Positions 1 through 12,200 of a stretch of DNA of 64,000 nucleotides are shown here, piece by piece. The notes under the pieces were generated by a model, which made no database searches, was not told where the DNA came from, and saw only the letters and a list, made by a program, of their open reading frames with translations. This stretch comes from Cunninghamia lanceolata (lineage: Eukaryota; Streptophyta; Pinopsida; Cupressales; Cupressaceae), in the NCBI GenBank assembly GCA_027924645.1, contig BSBN01000844.1, positions 186,001 through 250,000 of the forward strand, given 5' to 3'. Made by a program: the position numbers and the translations under genes. Position 1 is the stretch's first letter; every line of letters starts with the position of its first letter.

Positions 1-1250
1 CTCACACAAGCTTCACAAAAGATTCTCTTTGCTTCTTTGGGTGATTTTGTCATTGAGAGAACCAACTGCTGTCACAAAAGGATTCGAGGTTGCCTACACA
101 AGGATCACTAAGGGATAGTGGAGTCTTCAAATCTTCATCTATTCAAGTTATTTTATTGCTTTCATAGTAATTAGACAATCATCTTTCTCTTGGAAATAGT
201 AACATGCTTGCTTTTTTCCTTGATAGATTAGATCTTGTATGCTAGATTAATTGTTTTTGCATTCTTAGATCTATTTTGTTAGAAAAAGAACCTTTCCTTT
301 TTATTAGATTAAATTGCATTGAAAACACCAAAAACCCACAAAAACATAGATTACACATTGCATTTGAAAAGACATATAGGATTGCATACATATTTCTTTC
401 ATAGATTAGAAGCATTTTCCTTTCCAAAAATACTCTAAAAAATACCAAAAAGACACATTGCATGTCATTTAGTTTGCATCCATATAAATTAGACAACATC
501 AAAAACCCTCAATTCCATCATGAGGTAAATATAGTTCAAGAGACCTTAAACAAACCCTTGATTTCATCACAAGGTACAAACAAAGTCAAAACACAAGTCA
601 AAGCCTAGGTCGGCAAACCCTAGGTCAAAACCCTAGATCTAGTTAGAGTTAGAAATCACATGATTTCCTCTCCTGTTTCACGCATGTGTTTAGGAGTGAG
701 GGGAGAGTGGGTGAGAGATGTCCAAGATGAGATCGAGGAGATCCATCTGCGACCATAGCAATAGGCATGCATTCCACCACAAGAGGATCTATTTGTTCTC
801 TTATTGATTGAGGAATGTAGGCAATTACGATTACATAGAGCATTTCTCAGAGACATAGAAACAAGAGAAAACATCAAAAAGAACAACCGTTTACCCACCC
901 AAAGGTGGAATTCAAGGAATCTAAATAGAAGAAGAGAGACTAGTGACCCTTTGGGTCATAGGGTTATCTCAACCACCACAATAATTGAACAGAACATACA
1001 AAACGCACAACAACAAAGGCCACAAAACTTGCTGACCCCCCTTTGCGAAGTCCAGCTCTCCAATGAGCCAGACCCCTGCCATGTATCATCTCCTCTTGAC
1101 TAGCTAATTCTACGTGAGTGAGAGTGACATGGCGGATCGCCCTGTGGCAAGGAGGGAAAGGGTCCATGTGTGTGCCAAGATCTGACCCGACAACCTTCAG
1201 GAAACCAGAGTCACGATTTCAAGCGTACAATTCCCACACACTTCTCCTTC
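1..1250. other. Non-coding, unassigned repeat-like sequence
   Basis: I see no supportable gene here. Open frames are short and carry no recognisable motif. The AT-rich stretch at 130-500, followed by AAACCCTAG-type words near 600-650, resembles the LTR or leader region of a plant retroelement, but I found no partner copy in the window. The longest plus-strand frame (804-1103) is Arg/Asn/Gln-rich and matches nothing I know. Confidence 0.4.
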
Positions 1251-1258
1251 CATACACC

Positions 1259-1927
1259 TTATATCAAAGGGGTACACCACTTATTCTCATCCCTTACAAC
1301 CTCAGCTGCAAGATCTTCTCTTTCCTCTTGATCCTTTTGTACAAGGATCTCTTCATCTTCTTGTTCATTTTTCTTATCTATTGTAACATCATCAAGATCT
1401 ATCACTGCAACCACATCCTCTACAACTACAATCTCTTCTACAACTTTCTCTTCTTCATCTTCATTGCTCACTTCTTTTTTGTTTTCAGTCATTTTTGCAT
1501 CCAATTCCACTTTTTCACTCTGTTCTTTCATTCCTTCATCATGGCATGTCTTCACTGCAAACTCATCACTCTTGTCTTCATCATGTTTAACAACTTCACC
1601 ATGCTAAAATGCTTCCAATTTACCCAATTTCTTATCCAATCTCTCATATACACCTACCATCACGTCAAGGATCTTCTTCCTTTGGTACTACCTCCATCCT
1701 TCCAATATCATGGGTTTCCATAGGTATATCTTCATCTCATATGTTGCTACAATCTTTCACCATCACTTCTCATGCTCTACAATTTGTAAAGACTATTTCC
1801 TCTGTAACTTCCTAGCTCTCAATTGCTCAGGACTCTTTTCCCACCTGCAACAATCCTTTGATCTCTTCTCAACCACTTCCTCTTCCCACAGGTCCTGGTG
1901 CATACTCTACACACTCAAGATCTTCTT
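1259..1927 (-). pseudogene. Decayed coding remnant of a minus-strand LTR retroelement (acidic, coiled-coil-like)
   Basis: Read on the minus strand downstream of the primer site at 1928-1939. The best piece is a 98-residue frame (1555-1259) very rich in Glu, Asp, Val and Lys. The same frame extends back to about 1660 through one TAG and gives a heptad-like segment (VYERLDKKLGKLEAF). Further upstream, protein-like pieces appear in another frame (around EDIPMETHDIGRMEV) with TGA and TAG stops. Stops and at least one frame change show it is dead. The position right after a primer site suggests a gag-region product, but I cannot name the family. A spurious pyrimidine-tract ORF is the main alternative; the continuity across frames argues against it. 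Confidence 0.4.
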
Positions 1928-1939
1928 GCTCTAATACCA
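1928..1939 (-). other. Primer-binding-site-like sequence (initiator Met tRNA type)
   Basis: On the minus strand this reads TGGTATTAGAGC, one mismatch from TGGTATCAGAGC, the plant retroelement primer site complementary to initiator methionine tRNA. The same site in its perfect form occurs at 56,422. It implies a 5' LTR on the higher-coordinate side (from about 1,942) and coding sequence towards lower coordinates. Confidence 0.6.
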
Positions 1940-1941
1940 CT

Positions 1942-3480
1942 TGGTGCAAAGAGGTACTCCCTCCTACCATAAACAAATCACATACACATAGGCAACACTT
2001 TGCCCCAAATTTGAATCCTCAACAACACAAAGATTGCAACAAAATTTGATTTTATTTGATTCAAAACAAACAAGTCCACAATAATATTATAGATATGGCC
2101 TTTAATTACCTCTCTCCTATAGATGTAACCATTTGCACTCTGACACTCCTCTCTCAAACTGTATTCAAATACAATTTCCAAACTTTACATAGGCATCCTT
2201 TGTCTCTTCTTTTATAGATGGTATTAAAATATGCAATTCAAACAACTCAAAATCCTCCAATGAGGCATTCTTCTCCTCATGGGATGCCTCTTCCCAACTG
2301 GCTGCTCTCTTCCTTCTTGGCCGCCTCTACCAGACCCACTCTCTTTTCCTCTATCTAGCTCTAAGGATTATCTCCCTTCTATACCCATATGCTATGTCTT
2401 TTATTACTGTTGAGGTATCTTCATGAGGCATTTAATTTCAATTTGGGCGCTCCACTCCTCCTTTACCAAGGTGTTGTTCAACTTCTATTCCTCTTCTCCA
2501 TGCAACCTTTTCCCCTCATGCTGGTGCTTCAAATTCTTTTGTTAAATTTGTTTTTGAATATTCTAAACAACATGCACTAATATGGACTTTGGAAATTTTC
2601 ATACACTTATTTCTTACCTCCCACATTGAGAGGCCTCTAGAGGCATTTAAATATTATTTTCTTTGTTGTGTTTAGACACCATACACCTAATTCTTTCCCT
2701 CCTCATTCAAATAAAAAATGAATCATTTTTAAGAAACATTTAATTCCACTTTGGTCCCTATAATTTCTTCATGACATCAAACTTGTAGATTTATAAGTAA
2801 ATATCATCTAACACCTTAATAAGGAAGGAATTAATAATGAAATGGAAATTTACCTCACTAAATATATTTCTGTCACAACCTAGATTCCTTCAAAGATGAG
2901 ATTTCCACATAAACAATATTGAAGAAGAAATCTGCACAAGTTACTTTACGCAACTTCAACAATGTGCAGAACTGGGTGCCAACAAGAGAAAAAACTCAAA
3001 GTTATTCATTTTGCTTGAAAATTTGTGAGTACACTTAAAATGACATCCCTGTTAGAAATGAAGGTGTAAACTACACAATAGAAATCTAATTCAAACCTTA
3101 TTGTCCTCTAAACAATGTAGAATCAATGGAAATTGCAACAAAAATTAAAACCCATTACACATAAATAACATGCACTAAGAACTAAACACATAACACAGCA
3201 TGTAACATGGAGAAAACCTTTTTAGGTAAAAAAACTCCACCAAGAAAAGAGGCTCCAAGTTGTATTATCTTCAAATATGATATTACATTACATGCACTTC
3301 CTCTGTTTCTTCAGTCTTCAATCCAACAAATGCATGTTACTCTCCAATATGATAAAAATGTAGTATGAATATCCTTATAAAAGGGGGTTGCCTTCTAGGG
3401 AAAGATAACCAACAAAATATCAACCATCAGATCTCTGACCTAATGATGAATGATCCAGATTCATAATGATAAAATATAAA
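1942..3480 (-). mobile_element. Probable 5' LTR and flanking repeat remnant of the minus-strand element
   Basis: This stretch lies on the LTR side of the primer site and has no coding content. The block near 3,180-3,300 (an ATGGAGAAAACC-like word followed by a CTCCACCAAG word) resembles a block near 61,080-61,130, a pattern I associate with conifer LTR sequences. The outer LTR boundary and a target duplication could not be fixed, so the end coordinate is approximate. Confidence 0.35.
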
Positions 3481-3494
3481 TAAAATGAGATTTT

Positions 3495-3569
3495 GGGGGC
3501 GCAGCCCCCGAACCCCCCACCGAGGGGATGATCCCCCTAAACCCCTCATAAGGGGAAACCCCCTTATGA
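3495..3569. repeat. GC-rich island of three consecutive hairpins
   Basis: Three short inverted repeats follow each other in otherwise AT-rich DNA: GGGGGC/GCCCCC (3495-3500 with 3504-3509, 3-nt loop), GGGGAT/ATCCCC (3524-3529 with 3531-3536, 1-nt spacer) and TCATAAGGGG/CCCCTTATGA (3546-3555 with 3560-3569, 4-nt loop). The arms pair perfectly. Function unknown; it may be the structured end of a decayed element. Confidence 0.7.
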
Positions 3570-3659
3570 CCCCCCATCGTGGACGAGTGAATGTCATGTG
3601 TAAAATATAAACATGTAGTTGAAACAAGACCGCTGGTGGTGAAACCTTTCATCCCTTAT

Positions 3660-5713
3660 GGGTGATTTACAAACAATATTAGGAGTAATTAATTACATAG
3701 GATTTACAAGGTTGATGGCACCTTAATCCTAACAATCCCAAGGTCCCATACAAAAGGATTTTTCTCTAGCCTCAAAGGATTTCAAAATTTTGAACTTTCT
3801 ATAAATCACCATCCTCAAACATAAAGTTTTAAAATCTCCAAAATGGTGCAACATATGATCACATAATCTTTACCAATGTTGTCAAAATACCCCCAAAAAT
3901 ATACCTATGAAAGGATTTTATGCCAAAACTCACCAATCTCACTGAACAATAGTTTTCATGAAAACTGCCAATGTGTGCCGAAACCAAAACTATGGTGAAA
4001 ACTAAATTCTTGCAAATCTGATTGTACATAGTGTCCCCAATGCTGAGAGATGCCATATGAAGCCCCAAAACAAACCAAAAATGGAAGAACAACAAACTAA
4101 TTTTTTTTTGGTTGATGTTGATCACTAATCCACCGATGCTCCTAGATCATAAAGTATATTACAAATTATACTTTTTGTTAAAATCTTACTTTGAGGCCTA
4201 CAATCTTACAAAATTCTATGTGATTGTGACTCCATTTTATGGTCCAACATTGCTTTGAAGTATATTTTTTTATGAAAACTCTATGAGCAACAATGGGATG
4301 GCACGTCCTTATAGTGAAGGACCTTCATTCTAAGGTACCAAATTTCATAGGGAATTTTAAACAAGAAACATATAAAAAATTAAAAAAAGGGCCTTCATTC
4401 AAAGGTTTGATTTGGAGGTATATGTTTATTTAAATGTTTTGTAATTTTTGGAACCTTGGGCTCATTTTTTTACCCATGCCACAACTAGGACACACTATTA
4501 TCGGATCACCATAATCAAGAGGCACAAGAGATTGGACAAAAATAAAAAACTAATTATAATTATCACTAAACCCAAATTGTTCCTTGATAACCTTCCAAGA
4601 ATACATTTTTATGGAAGAGAAATCCTATAAACATTTGAATTGATTAACACTCTTCTTGAATAACTAATATGTTGGCTTGGGAAATATGATGGGCTATCAT
4701 TTTCCATCAAATTGGATATGCATATTCCACCAAATGAAGGAGGACGAAAAATAAAAACCATGCTATAGTGAAGATTCCCTCCACTTTATAAATGACACAC
4801 TTTTTGTCAATCTTTCCATATGGATTAAATAGGAAAAGAGACTTTAATATGAAAATAGGGAGCACATAGTTCATCTTATTGATAGACAATCAATATTTTT
4901 CAATTTCCCTTTAATAGTTGTAGTAATCAACCTATGTCTCAATAATAATTCCAAGGATCATTAACTTTAGCAACTCTATTTATCCATTTAATGACCAAAC
5001 ATGTGCCTTGGGTTTCAAGATCGACGACACGAAGACTGCCTTTAGATTTAGGTTGAATGTGTTGGGTCCAAGAGATTATTCTAAAACCAACATTACCATC
5101 CCATTTAGTCTAAAGATATTACTAAATTAATTTACATAGGCCCTCTTTCTATACATCATCAAACATGAAGAAAAATAAATATATGTAGCAAGAAAAATTC
5201 TATTGGTACCCTGTAATTTTCCAGCCAATAATAGAAATTTGTGACCCTAATTAATTTTTTTATGTTTATTATATTTAGATACCAATTCCACATTTTAGAA
5301 AGTGATAAACCAATTCAAAATGGAATGCCAATATATCAAGTTATTTCACCATATTAATTAGTTAGTTACATATTAATTGTGACAAATACATATGTAGTTG
5401 TTAATGTTATCACTTAGGTATGCACCCTAATTAAGTTGTTCAAATGAAACTCAACTACCTAGTGTAACATGGGAACTTTTCCAGGTTGTGGGTGACCTAT
5501 GATTGAAAAGAACCTCTAGAGAGGGCTAGTTCCAATGATATTTCTCCTAAAAAACTATTGTTTTCTACTGTATTTGCTAGGAAAAGGATGAGAAATGACT
5601 TGAAAATGGGAAAACTAATACTTTTATAGGTAATGCACCAAAACTAAAGTGACCTATATTTGTTGTTTTGACACAAATTTCTTAAAGAACATGACTATTT
5701 TCCTACACAACTT
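3660..5713. other. No gene seen
   Basis: AT-rich sequence with only short frames lacking motifs or plausible splice-linked partners. I see no tandem repeat or LTR partner within the window. Confidence 0.5.
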
Positions 5714-6022
5714 ATGTTTTCTTACATCCTATGGCCGGAGGATTCAGAGACTTTGGCTCATGCTCTTAAGCGTATATGGTTAGAGAGGAAACAATGTATT
5801 AAATTGGCCAAGAACCTTATTGTCTCTACTTGTGTAGTTAAGCCAAGTAAACCGTCTACAAAATGTGACATGCCATTTGGATGTGGTCGTGATGCTCCTA
5901 TTATAGGAAAAGAGGCATTGGTGGAGTACTTATGTGTACATCCACCCTCTAAGTTTATTATGCTAAATTCCAATGGGGAAGAGGAACCTGAGGAATATCC
6001 TTTAACTGATGGTGACATGTAG
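5714..6022 (+). CDS. Unrecognised 102-residue open frame left of the giant transposon
   Basis: An open frame from ATG 5714 with a protein-like composition (Lys, Cys, Pro and Glu distributed; four Cys; acidic tail EEEPEEYPLTDGDM). I do not recognise the family. It ends about 50 bp before the left inverted terminus of the giant element, so it belongs to the pre-insertion flank. The right flank starts at 33,160 and shows no continuation of it. It could be a fragment of an older transposable element or a chance frame; a longer-than-average ORF in AT-rich DNA is the only support. Confidence 0.25.
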   Translation: MFSYILWPEDSETLAHALKRIWLERKQCIKLAKNLIVSTCVVKPSKPSTKCDMPFGCGRDAPIIGKEALVEYLCVHPPSKFIMLNSNGEEEPEEYPLTDGDM

Positions 6023-6073
6023 TCTTGTCGCATTAATTATCTAAATAAGGATGTAATTATACCTAGAATAAAC

Positions 6074-6077
6074 TATA
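6074..6077. other. Left candidate target-site duplication (TATA)
   Basis: TATA abuts the left inverted terminus. The identical word abuts the right terminus at 33,156-33,159. Because TATA is its own reverse complement it could instead be part of the inverted repeat, or the true duplication could be only TA. Confidence 0.5.
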
Positions 6078-6112
6078 GGGTAAGTGCAAAAAGATGGGGG
6101 GCCAAAAAGTGG
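6078..6112 (+). repeat. Left terminal inverted repeat of the giant element
   Basis: 35 bp beginning GGGTAAGTGCAAAAAGATGG. It pairs with 33,121-33,155 read on the opposite strand, with mismatches only at positions 13, 25 and 33. A G-run of six lies at its centre. Confidence 0.8.
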
Positions 6113-6140
6113 CCAAAAAATTTTCAAAAAAATTTAAGGC

Positions 6141-6174
6141 ATAACGCGAGCGCGTTATAACGCGCTCGCGTTAT
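6141..6174. repeat. Perfect 34-bp CpG-rich palindrome, left subterminal
   Basis: The 34 bp equal their own reverse complement. Each half is itself nearly palindromic around an AG or CT centre (ATAACGCGAGCGCGTTAT). The site is dense in CpG, unlike the surrounding AT-rich DNA. Near-identical copies lie at 32,155, 32,240 and, diverged, at 21,801. Placement near both termini suggests protein-binding or structural sites of the element; this role is inferred. Confidence 0.85.
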
Positions 6175-6256
6175 AAAGTGCTATAAATTAAAAAAACTGC
6201 TGTCATTTTATTTCAATCTGAGTTTTTCCTCCGCCCGCAGCTTAAAAACCTTCTAA

Positions 6257-6270
6257 AACGCGCTCGCGTT
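6257..6270. repeat. Half-copy of the CpG palindrome
   Basis: AACGCGCTCGCGTT matches one half-site of the 34-bp palindrome. It lies about 48 bp upstream of the first ATG of the plus-strand gene, so it may sit in that gene's promoter or leader. Confidence 0.7.
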
Positions 6271-6317
6271 CTACAAAATGCCATTCAACACAAAAGACTT
6301 GTCGATTCATCACCAAA

Positions 6318-8403
6318 ATGCCACCGCAACATCGAGCACGCCAAAGGGGTGAGTTATCTTGTTTTTTTGTTTGAATTTCTTCCTAAATAGGTAGGTTTTT
6401 GTTGATTTTTGATGTATATTTTATTAATTGTAGGAAATGTTAATGCACCTCCTCCTCCTCCTCAAAATCCACAAAATCTTGAGGAAGAAATACCTGCAGA
6501 ACAACAACCTCCTCCATTCATTCCTCGACATGCCCCTGGAACACAAGATAATATAATGGGGGAAATTGAAAACAACAAAAAATAAATTGAAGATATAATT
6601 GCAAGGTTGAAAGATCCTTCCACTTCAACCTTGCATAGGTCCACGCTTGCCGAATCTCTTGAGTCTATGTTATCAAATGTAAATTCAAATAGCAAGCAAA
6701 TAACTAGTTGGACCAATAAAAAGAGAGAGTTTAGAGATTACTATGCAGATAAATTGTCATACCAAGATGTCAAAAAATTACAAATTACAAAAGTAGACTT
6801 GTGTTCAATTTTCACAAACCCACAAACAAATCAACCTCCACCCATTACATGCAAGAGGTTCCCTATCCATTGGTGCAACAACCAAGCGATAAGGGACAAT
6901 TTCGGGCAGAGGTGGTGGATGGTTTTTGACCATCCTCCATGCAATAACAATGAGGTCCCGCAATACTTTTTGAGGAAACTCTACTCCGAGTTTGTCCTCA
7001 ATAAAGTGCCAAACTATTTTGATATGTGGGACTTCCAGGGTAGAGGTGGGGGCTCAGCACAGGATAGACCAGGGGCACGTCTTGACCCACAGCGGGTAGT
7101 GAGACGAGTAATCAGAAGACCAGCCCACGAGCATGTTTCTATCCCTTCCATTGTGAAGGAGAGTGTTGAGGTCGATACACTGAGGTTGATTAGTGCCTTG
7201 ACCCAGAGCATCATAGAGCATGCCGATCCTGCAACACAGAGTGGGTTGGGAGATAGTGCGAGGAGTAGGGTCCCATCGCATACTTGCCAGGCTTGCGGGT
7301 CAGCCTGTGGTTATGACCCCATGGACAGTCAGGATGCAGGTACACAGGCTACATCTGCAGCTAAGCAGATGGTGATGACAGATACCCTCCTGAGTGAGAC
7401 TTTCAGCCTTGATACTCAGGTAAATATTAGCAAGTTTATTGAATTTAATTTATTAAATTTTATTTTTGAAATACAAGATTAACTAATTTAAATTGATGAT
7501 TTTAATGAAATTTCAGGGTCATAGCGTCGATGCAGTTTTCAGTGGTTCTCCACCTACATTTTTCACTAGATCATCTACTGTCGAGGTATGTAACTAGTAA
7601 ACAATTATAAATATTACATGTGAATAGCATCGTTATATGAATGGTATTCTAATTTTTGATTTTGGATGTTGAATAGGTTAACACTGTAGATTTCATGGCA
7701 ACACCTGCCAGCGGTGGTGGACTTCAAAGCTTTACGGAGGTAATAAAATAAATAGTTTAATGAATGAATTGTACTTAATAAATTTTGTATGTGATTTGTG
7801 TGTTTTATTGTGTGTACTTCCATGTTTAGATGAGCGTGTGTGTATGTTAGGAGCCATGATTTGCATCACTATTATAGTTTTCATAATTGAATAATGTTGT
7901 TTTATTTCCAGATGATGCAGGCTGCGGATACACCTCCCCATGTTCATAGGGCAATGGAGCAGGGTGTGGCCTCTGCGATTCATAGCTCTATGGCATTGAC
8001 AGGGGTATGAGGCAGATTAGTAAATTTTAATTTACATTCATTGTTATAGTTGTCTATTTTTGAAAAATCAAAAGATTATTGATTTGAATTTTAATTTCTA
8101 TCTGGATGATTTCTATAGGACATGACATCACCAGGGCCTATTCCTGCTACTGAGGCAAGCGAGGAGACAGATTATATGTTAGCGGTAAGTGATTATTTTG
8201 TTAAATGTTTCATTTTTTTATAACATGTAATTTCTATATATTAATATCTATACTTTTTTTTGTAACAGGTAAAGGTGCAGGAAGAACTAAATAGGAGGAG
8301 TAGCCCTCGGGTTCATAGTAGACCACCCACATGCATGTCTCCATCCCCTAGAAGATCAAAGGTTGCTTGTGATTTATTCTCTTCACCAGCTAGAGGGGAA
8401 TGA
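6318..8403 (+). CDS. Seven-exon gene of unknown function carried by the giant transposon
   Basis: I do not recognise this protein. A spliced model fits well: exons 6318-6348, 6434-7419, 7517-7585, 7677-7739, 7912-8004, 8119-8184 and 8269-8403, each intron GT...AG. Introns 2-6 are all phase 0, and every intervening exon stays open, which strongly supports a real gene of about 480 codons. The N-terminus is Pro/Gln-rich (PPPPPQNPQNLEEE). A middle segment is Trp/aromatic-rich (GQRWWMVFDHPP; PNYFDMWDFQGRG). The tail is Ser/Thr/Pro-rich and lower in complexity, with CQACGSACG near 7290. One TAA at 6583-6585 (codon 61) interrupts exon 2; translation could alternatively start at ATG 6607. It sits just inside the left end and converges on the transposase gene, which suggests an accessory protein of the element. 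No signal peptide or membrane segment is evident. Confidence 0.65.
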
Positions 8404-9230
8404 CTTTTTATTGTGTTCCTCTGTTGTATGCCTATATGGCATTTGTGGACATATATTTTGTATTGTACATAGTTGACATTGTATGCCTATATGGCATTCT
8501 TGTAAGCCTATATGGCTATTTTGTATATATGTTATACTTATATCGACAGATATTGATGTATGCATATATGGATATTTGGTTAATACAAATCTTTTTTATT
8601 GATGGCGTCCATACTTGCATTATAAATCCACTTTTGAATGGATATTTGTAGATGGCTACTTCAAATATTTAAAGTCTGATTGTATTACAGAGGATGTTTG
8701 CATTTTCTTTGATAGGCTTGATAGGCCATGGATTACATGATGGTGTTTGATGGAAAAGTATGGTACTAGAAGACTCTAGTTCATTCTTAATAGGCTTCTG
8801 ATTGATAATATCTTTGCATGATTGCACTTGATCTTGGATCATGGGCATGTTGTTAGGATTTTGATTGCATTGTGATGTTTGATGGATAGGCATGGTGTAA
8901 GTGTAAGATACCCAACTAGTTCTATGAAAAATTTTCCTTACTTAAACACTTTTACTTGCTAACAATTCATCAACTACTTCAATAACATAAAGATATACAT
9001 CAAGATAACTATTTGAATGAAACAACATTAGAGTTGGGTACTTGTCTTGTTACTTGATTCAATCAACTTGCAATGTCTTATTACATGGAAAATGCTTTCA
9101 ATAGCATGAAGTACAACTCATTCAATGGAAATACAAGGATAGGCCTTGAAGCCTTGATGTTACAATGTCTTCCTTACTTGAGCAACATTTGAAGATTTGG
9201 AATGTTCAACTCATCATCTCACAAGGTAGG
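8404..9230. other. 3' flank of the accessory gene; repeated GCCTATATGGC words
   Basis: No gene. Just after the stop, the word GCCTATATGGC (and ATGCATATATGG variants) recurs several times between about 8,425 and 8,575 in a TA-rich stretch, as in plant 3' untranslated and polyadenylation regions. From 8,660 to 9,230 the sequence is unremarkable. Confidence 0.4.
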
Positions 9231-12200
9231 CGCATATTGAAGGATTTACAGGTTTTTCTGACTTGGGCGCCAAGTTGAGGTGACCTCCTCCTGAAGTTGC
9301 GCCTTGTCAACATTAGGCGCCAATTAGAGTTTATGGATGCTCTGGATTGTTTCCAAGAGTAGGCGCCAAAACATCATCATTATGAAAGTGTTTTAAATGT
9401 TAGGTGCCCAAATGAGCCCTCTAGAGTCTAGGCGCTCCTTTCATGCATTCTGTGTTCTAGGCGCCAATTGAAAGGAGTGGAGAATAGGGCAAGCGCCTTC
9501 CAAACTAGGTGTTTCCTTGAGGTGACAAGGACTTAGAAAGTGTGCCTAAGGTGAGTGCCTTGAGTGAAAAGGTCTAACAAATATCTTTGAACCCCCTTTC
9601 AAGGTTAGGCACATTCTGGAGGTGGAAACAAGTAGAAGGTGCGCCTTAGCTTCCTTTGTCAATTCTTGCAAGTCTTTGTTGATTAGGAAGGTGGAATGCT
9701 TCATTGTAGAATGAGTGCCTATCTTCTAATGTCCAAACTACTTCTTCTGGCTCACTCTGTGGCTAGGCGCCAGAGCTAAACTGTTCACAGAAGGGAGTGC
9801 ACCTAGACTCACTTGATGTTTTCTTACTACTTCAACCCCTGGAAGATGTTCCAAGGTGTTCCCTTTTACAAGCACCTGACCTCCCAAGTTCCTTCATGTG
9901 CTATTCCTTGAAGGCACCAAAACTGAGCTCCAATGCCATGGGATTGTGCCTAACATCTTTGAAGAGATTCTAAGCCTTTTGCAAGTTGATATCCCAAACT
10001 CATCTTGTAGGTGCAACAGGAGCTTTCCAAAGGAGTTTCCAAGTTTTAGACGCCAAGTGAGGTCATGGGTGAATGGAACTGCGCCTTAGGAGATGACTGG
10101 ATCCTAAGCGTCAGTCTGGAGTTACAGTGGAATTGATATGCGCCTCAACTAGCTTAGGCACCCATTTGAAGTGATTCCTTTAACACTTCTCTGTTAATCT
10201 CAATTGCAAGGATGATCTCCTAATCCAATTTTGATCCTCTGGAGATGCAAATAGCTTTACATTTCACTAGGCGCCATTAATGATGATCATCAACCAAAGC
10301 GCATTTCAAAGGTGAGATAGGCAAGTGAGGCGCCAAACTAGTCCTTAAGACTTATCTCCTTCTATCAAGTCAATTTCAACTATGTGAGAGAGTTCTATTC
10401 TAGGCGCAAAATGGAAATGTTTCATCAATTGGTGCATCTTACAAAGCTCCCAATTCTAGGTGCCAGAGCCAAAGAGTTTTTCCCAACACATGCACCTAGG
10501 CTAGGAATTCACCTAAGAGACATCACTTAGCTTTAAAACTTTCAATCTATAGCCATTTGGGCTAGGCGCTCCAATGGAGGATCCTTGAACTCATGCATTG
10601 GTGCCTTCTAGTTCTAGGCACCCATTTTGGATGATTCATCCTAATACTAGCGCCCAAAATGACTAGACTCTCTTCATCATCCAATTCACTTAGAAGACTC
10701 AAGTTGGAGACTTAGTTGTCTATCCATGTTCTCCGGAAGATTCATTGTACCTCTATGCACTTAGGCACCCTAGTTGATGTGATTAAAGTGCTTCAAAGCT
10801 CCATGATTCTTGGTTAGGTGCACATTTGACATTGAGCAAGCAAGAAAATGCGCCCTGACTCTAGGAGTCTTGCCTTAGTCAAGTTTAGCATCCAGACTTA
10901 ACTAATTTCAAGTTTCTGACTTTGTTCCTACAAAAAACAAAAGTTAAGTTAGTCAAAAACCAATTCATTCCCTCATTATTTTGAATTAGCCTCCGGGAAT
11001 GAGGAATAGGCTAACTCATTCTTCATTTGATATTCCTCAGAGAACTTGAAGTTACTTGCAAGATATTCCTCAGAGAACTTGAATGGATAGATGCCTTGAA
11101 ATTTCAACATGACATTAGTGATGAAGAGTATTGACATGTTGGACTTGATGTGACCTTACTGAAGGTGCATTTTCTTTCTTAGCATGATCATCCCAAACCA
11201 AGGTGCCAACTTGGAAAACCCTGTGAAGGCACCACTATCTGGAATTTCTTCCAAAGTGTTAAAACTTGACATCTTTTCTTCTCTAGGTACTATCTCCTTC
11301 AAGGCACTCCTTAAAATCATTGGAAGTGCTCAGGACTTACCTTAGTTTGATCTTAAGGCTATCCTTCCTCTAAGCACTCTCTTCAACTCCCTCACTGAAG
11401 GCCCTCTATAAGTTTGGGTGCATTTCATCCCAAGGCGCTTCAACATCATCCAAGGCGCAAATTCACTCTCCAAGACAAGGTGCAAAAAACCCTATCCTAA
11501 GGCGGTCAAATCTTGCTTCTAGACCTAGGCACACAAACATGAGATTGTGACTTCAATCATCATTTTTGGTTAAGGCACACAAACTCTCATTCAAGGCGCA
11601 TATCTTTCTCCAACAAGGCGCATATATTCCTCCAACAAGGCGCATATTCAATTCTAGGGTGCTCTATCTTGGATTAAATCAGGGTATCTCCTCAACAAGG
11701 CGCTCCAAACCATACCAAGGTGCTAAAACACTTAATGCAAGTTCTTCAAGTGCTTATCCAACTTGATTCCTCCAACACAGGGCACTCAATCTACTTTCTC
11801 AAACTTTCAACTCAAATCCTCACCTTATATTCTCCAAGGCAAAAAGGTGCAATTTGATTGAGGGTGCTAAAACTCTTAGGCGCACTTATCTCCCTGAACT
11901 TACCTCTCTTCTTCCCTAGGCACCAGAAACACCTCTTTATCTCAACTAGGCACTTATCTTCTCTAGGCGCACATGGTCTTCAAGGCGCATTTCATTCATC
12001 AAGGCACCTATCTCTAACAATCTCAACACTCAAAGGGACTCAAAACTCATCTGGACACCATCACTTCCCTAAAGGCACAAAATTGGTGTAGATACATTCC
12101 ATTTATTAAGGATCATTCTGGCGGCCAAATCTTGTCAAAGCAAAGGATCAATAGGTTCTCTCTAAGGCGCACTCCAAGGTTTGATCTTGCAAGACTTCTC

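Noticed and set aside
1118..1723. A 201-residue plus-strand protein rich in Phe, Ile and Leu
   Set aside because: It is the antisense of an acidic, Glu-rich minus-strand coding remnant; the hydrophobic composition is a shadow of GAA/GAG/GAT codons.
8400..8651. An 83-residue hydrophobic protein just after the accessory gene
   Set aside because: It overlaps the stop of the spliced gene and is built from the repeated TATATGG words of its 3' flank.
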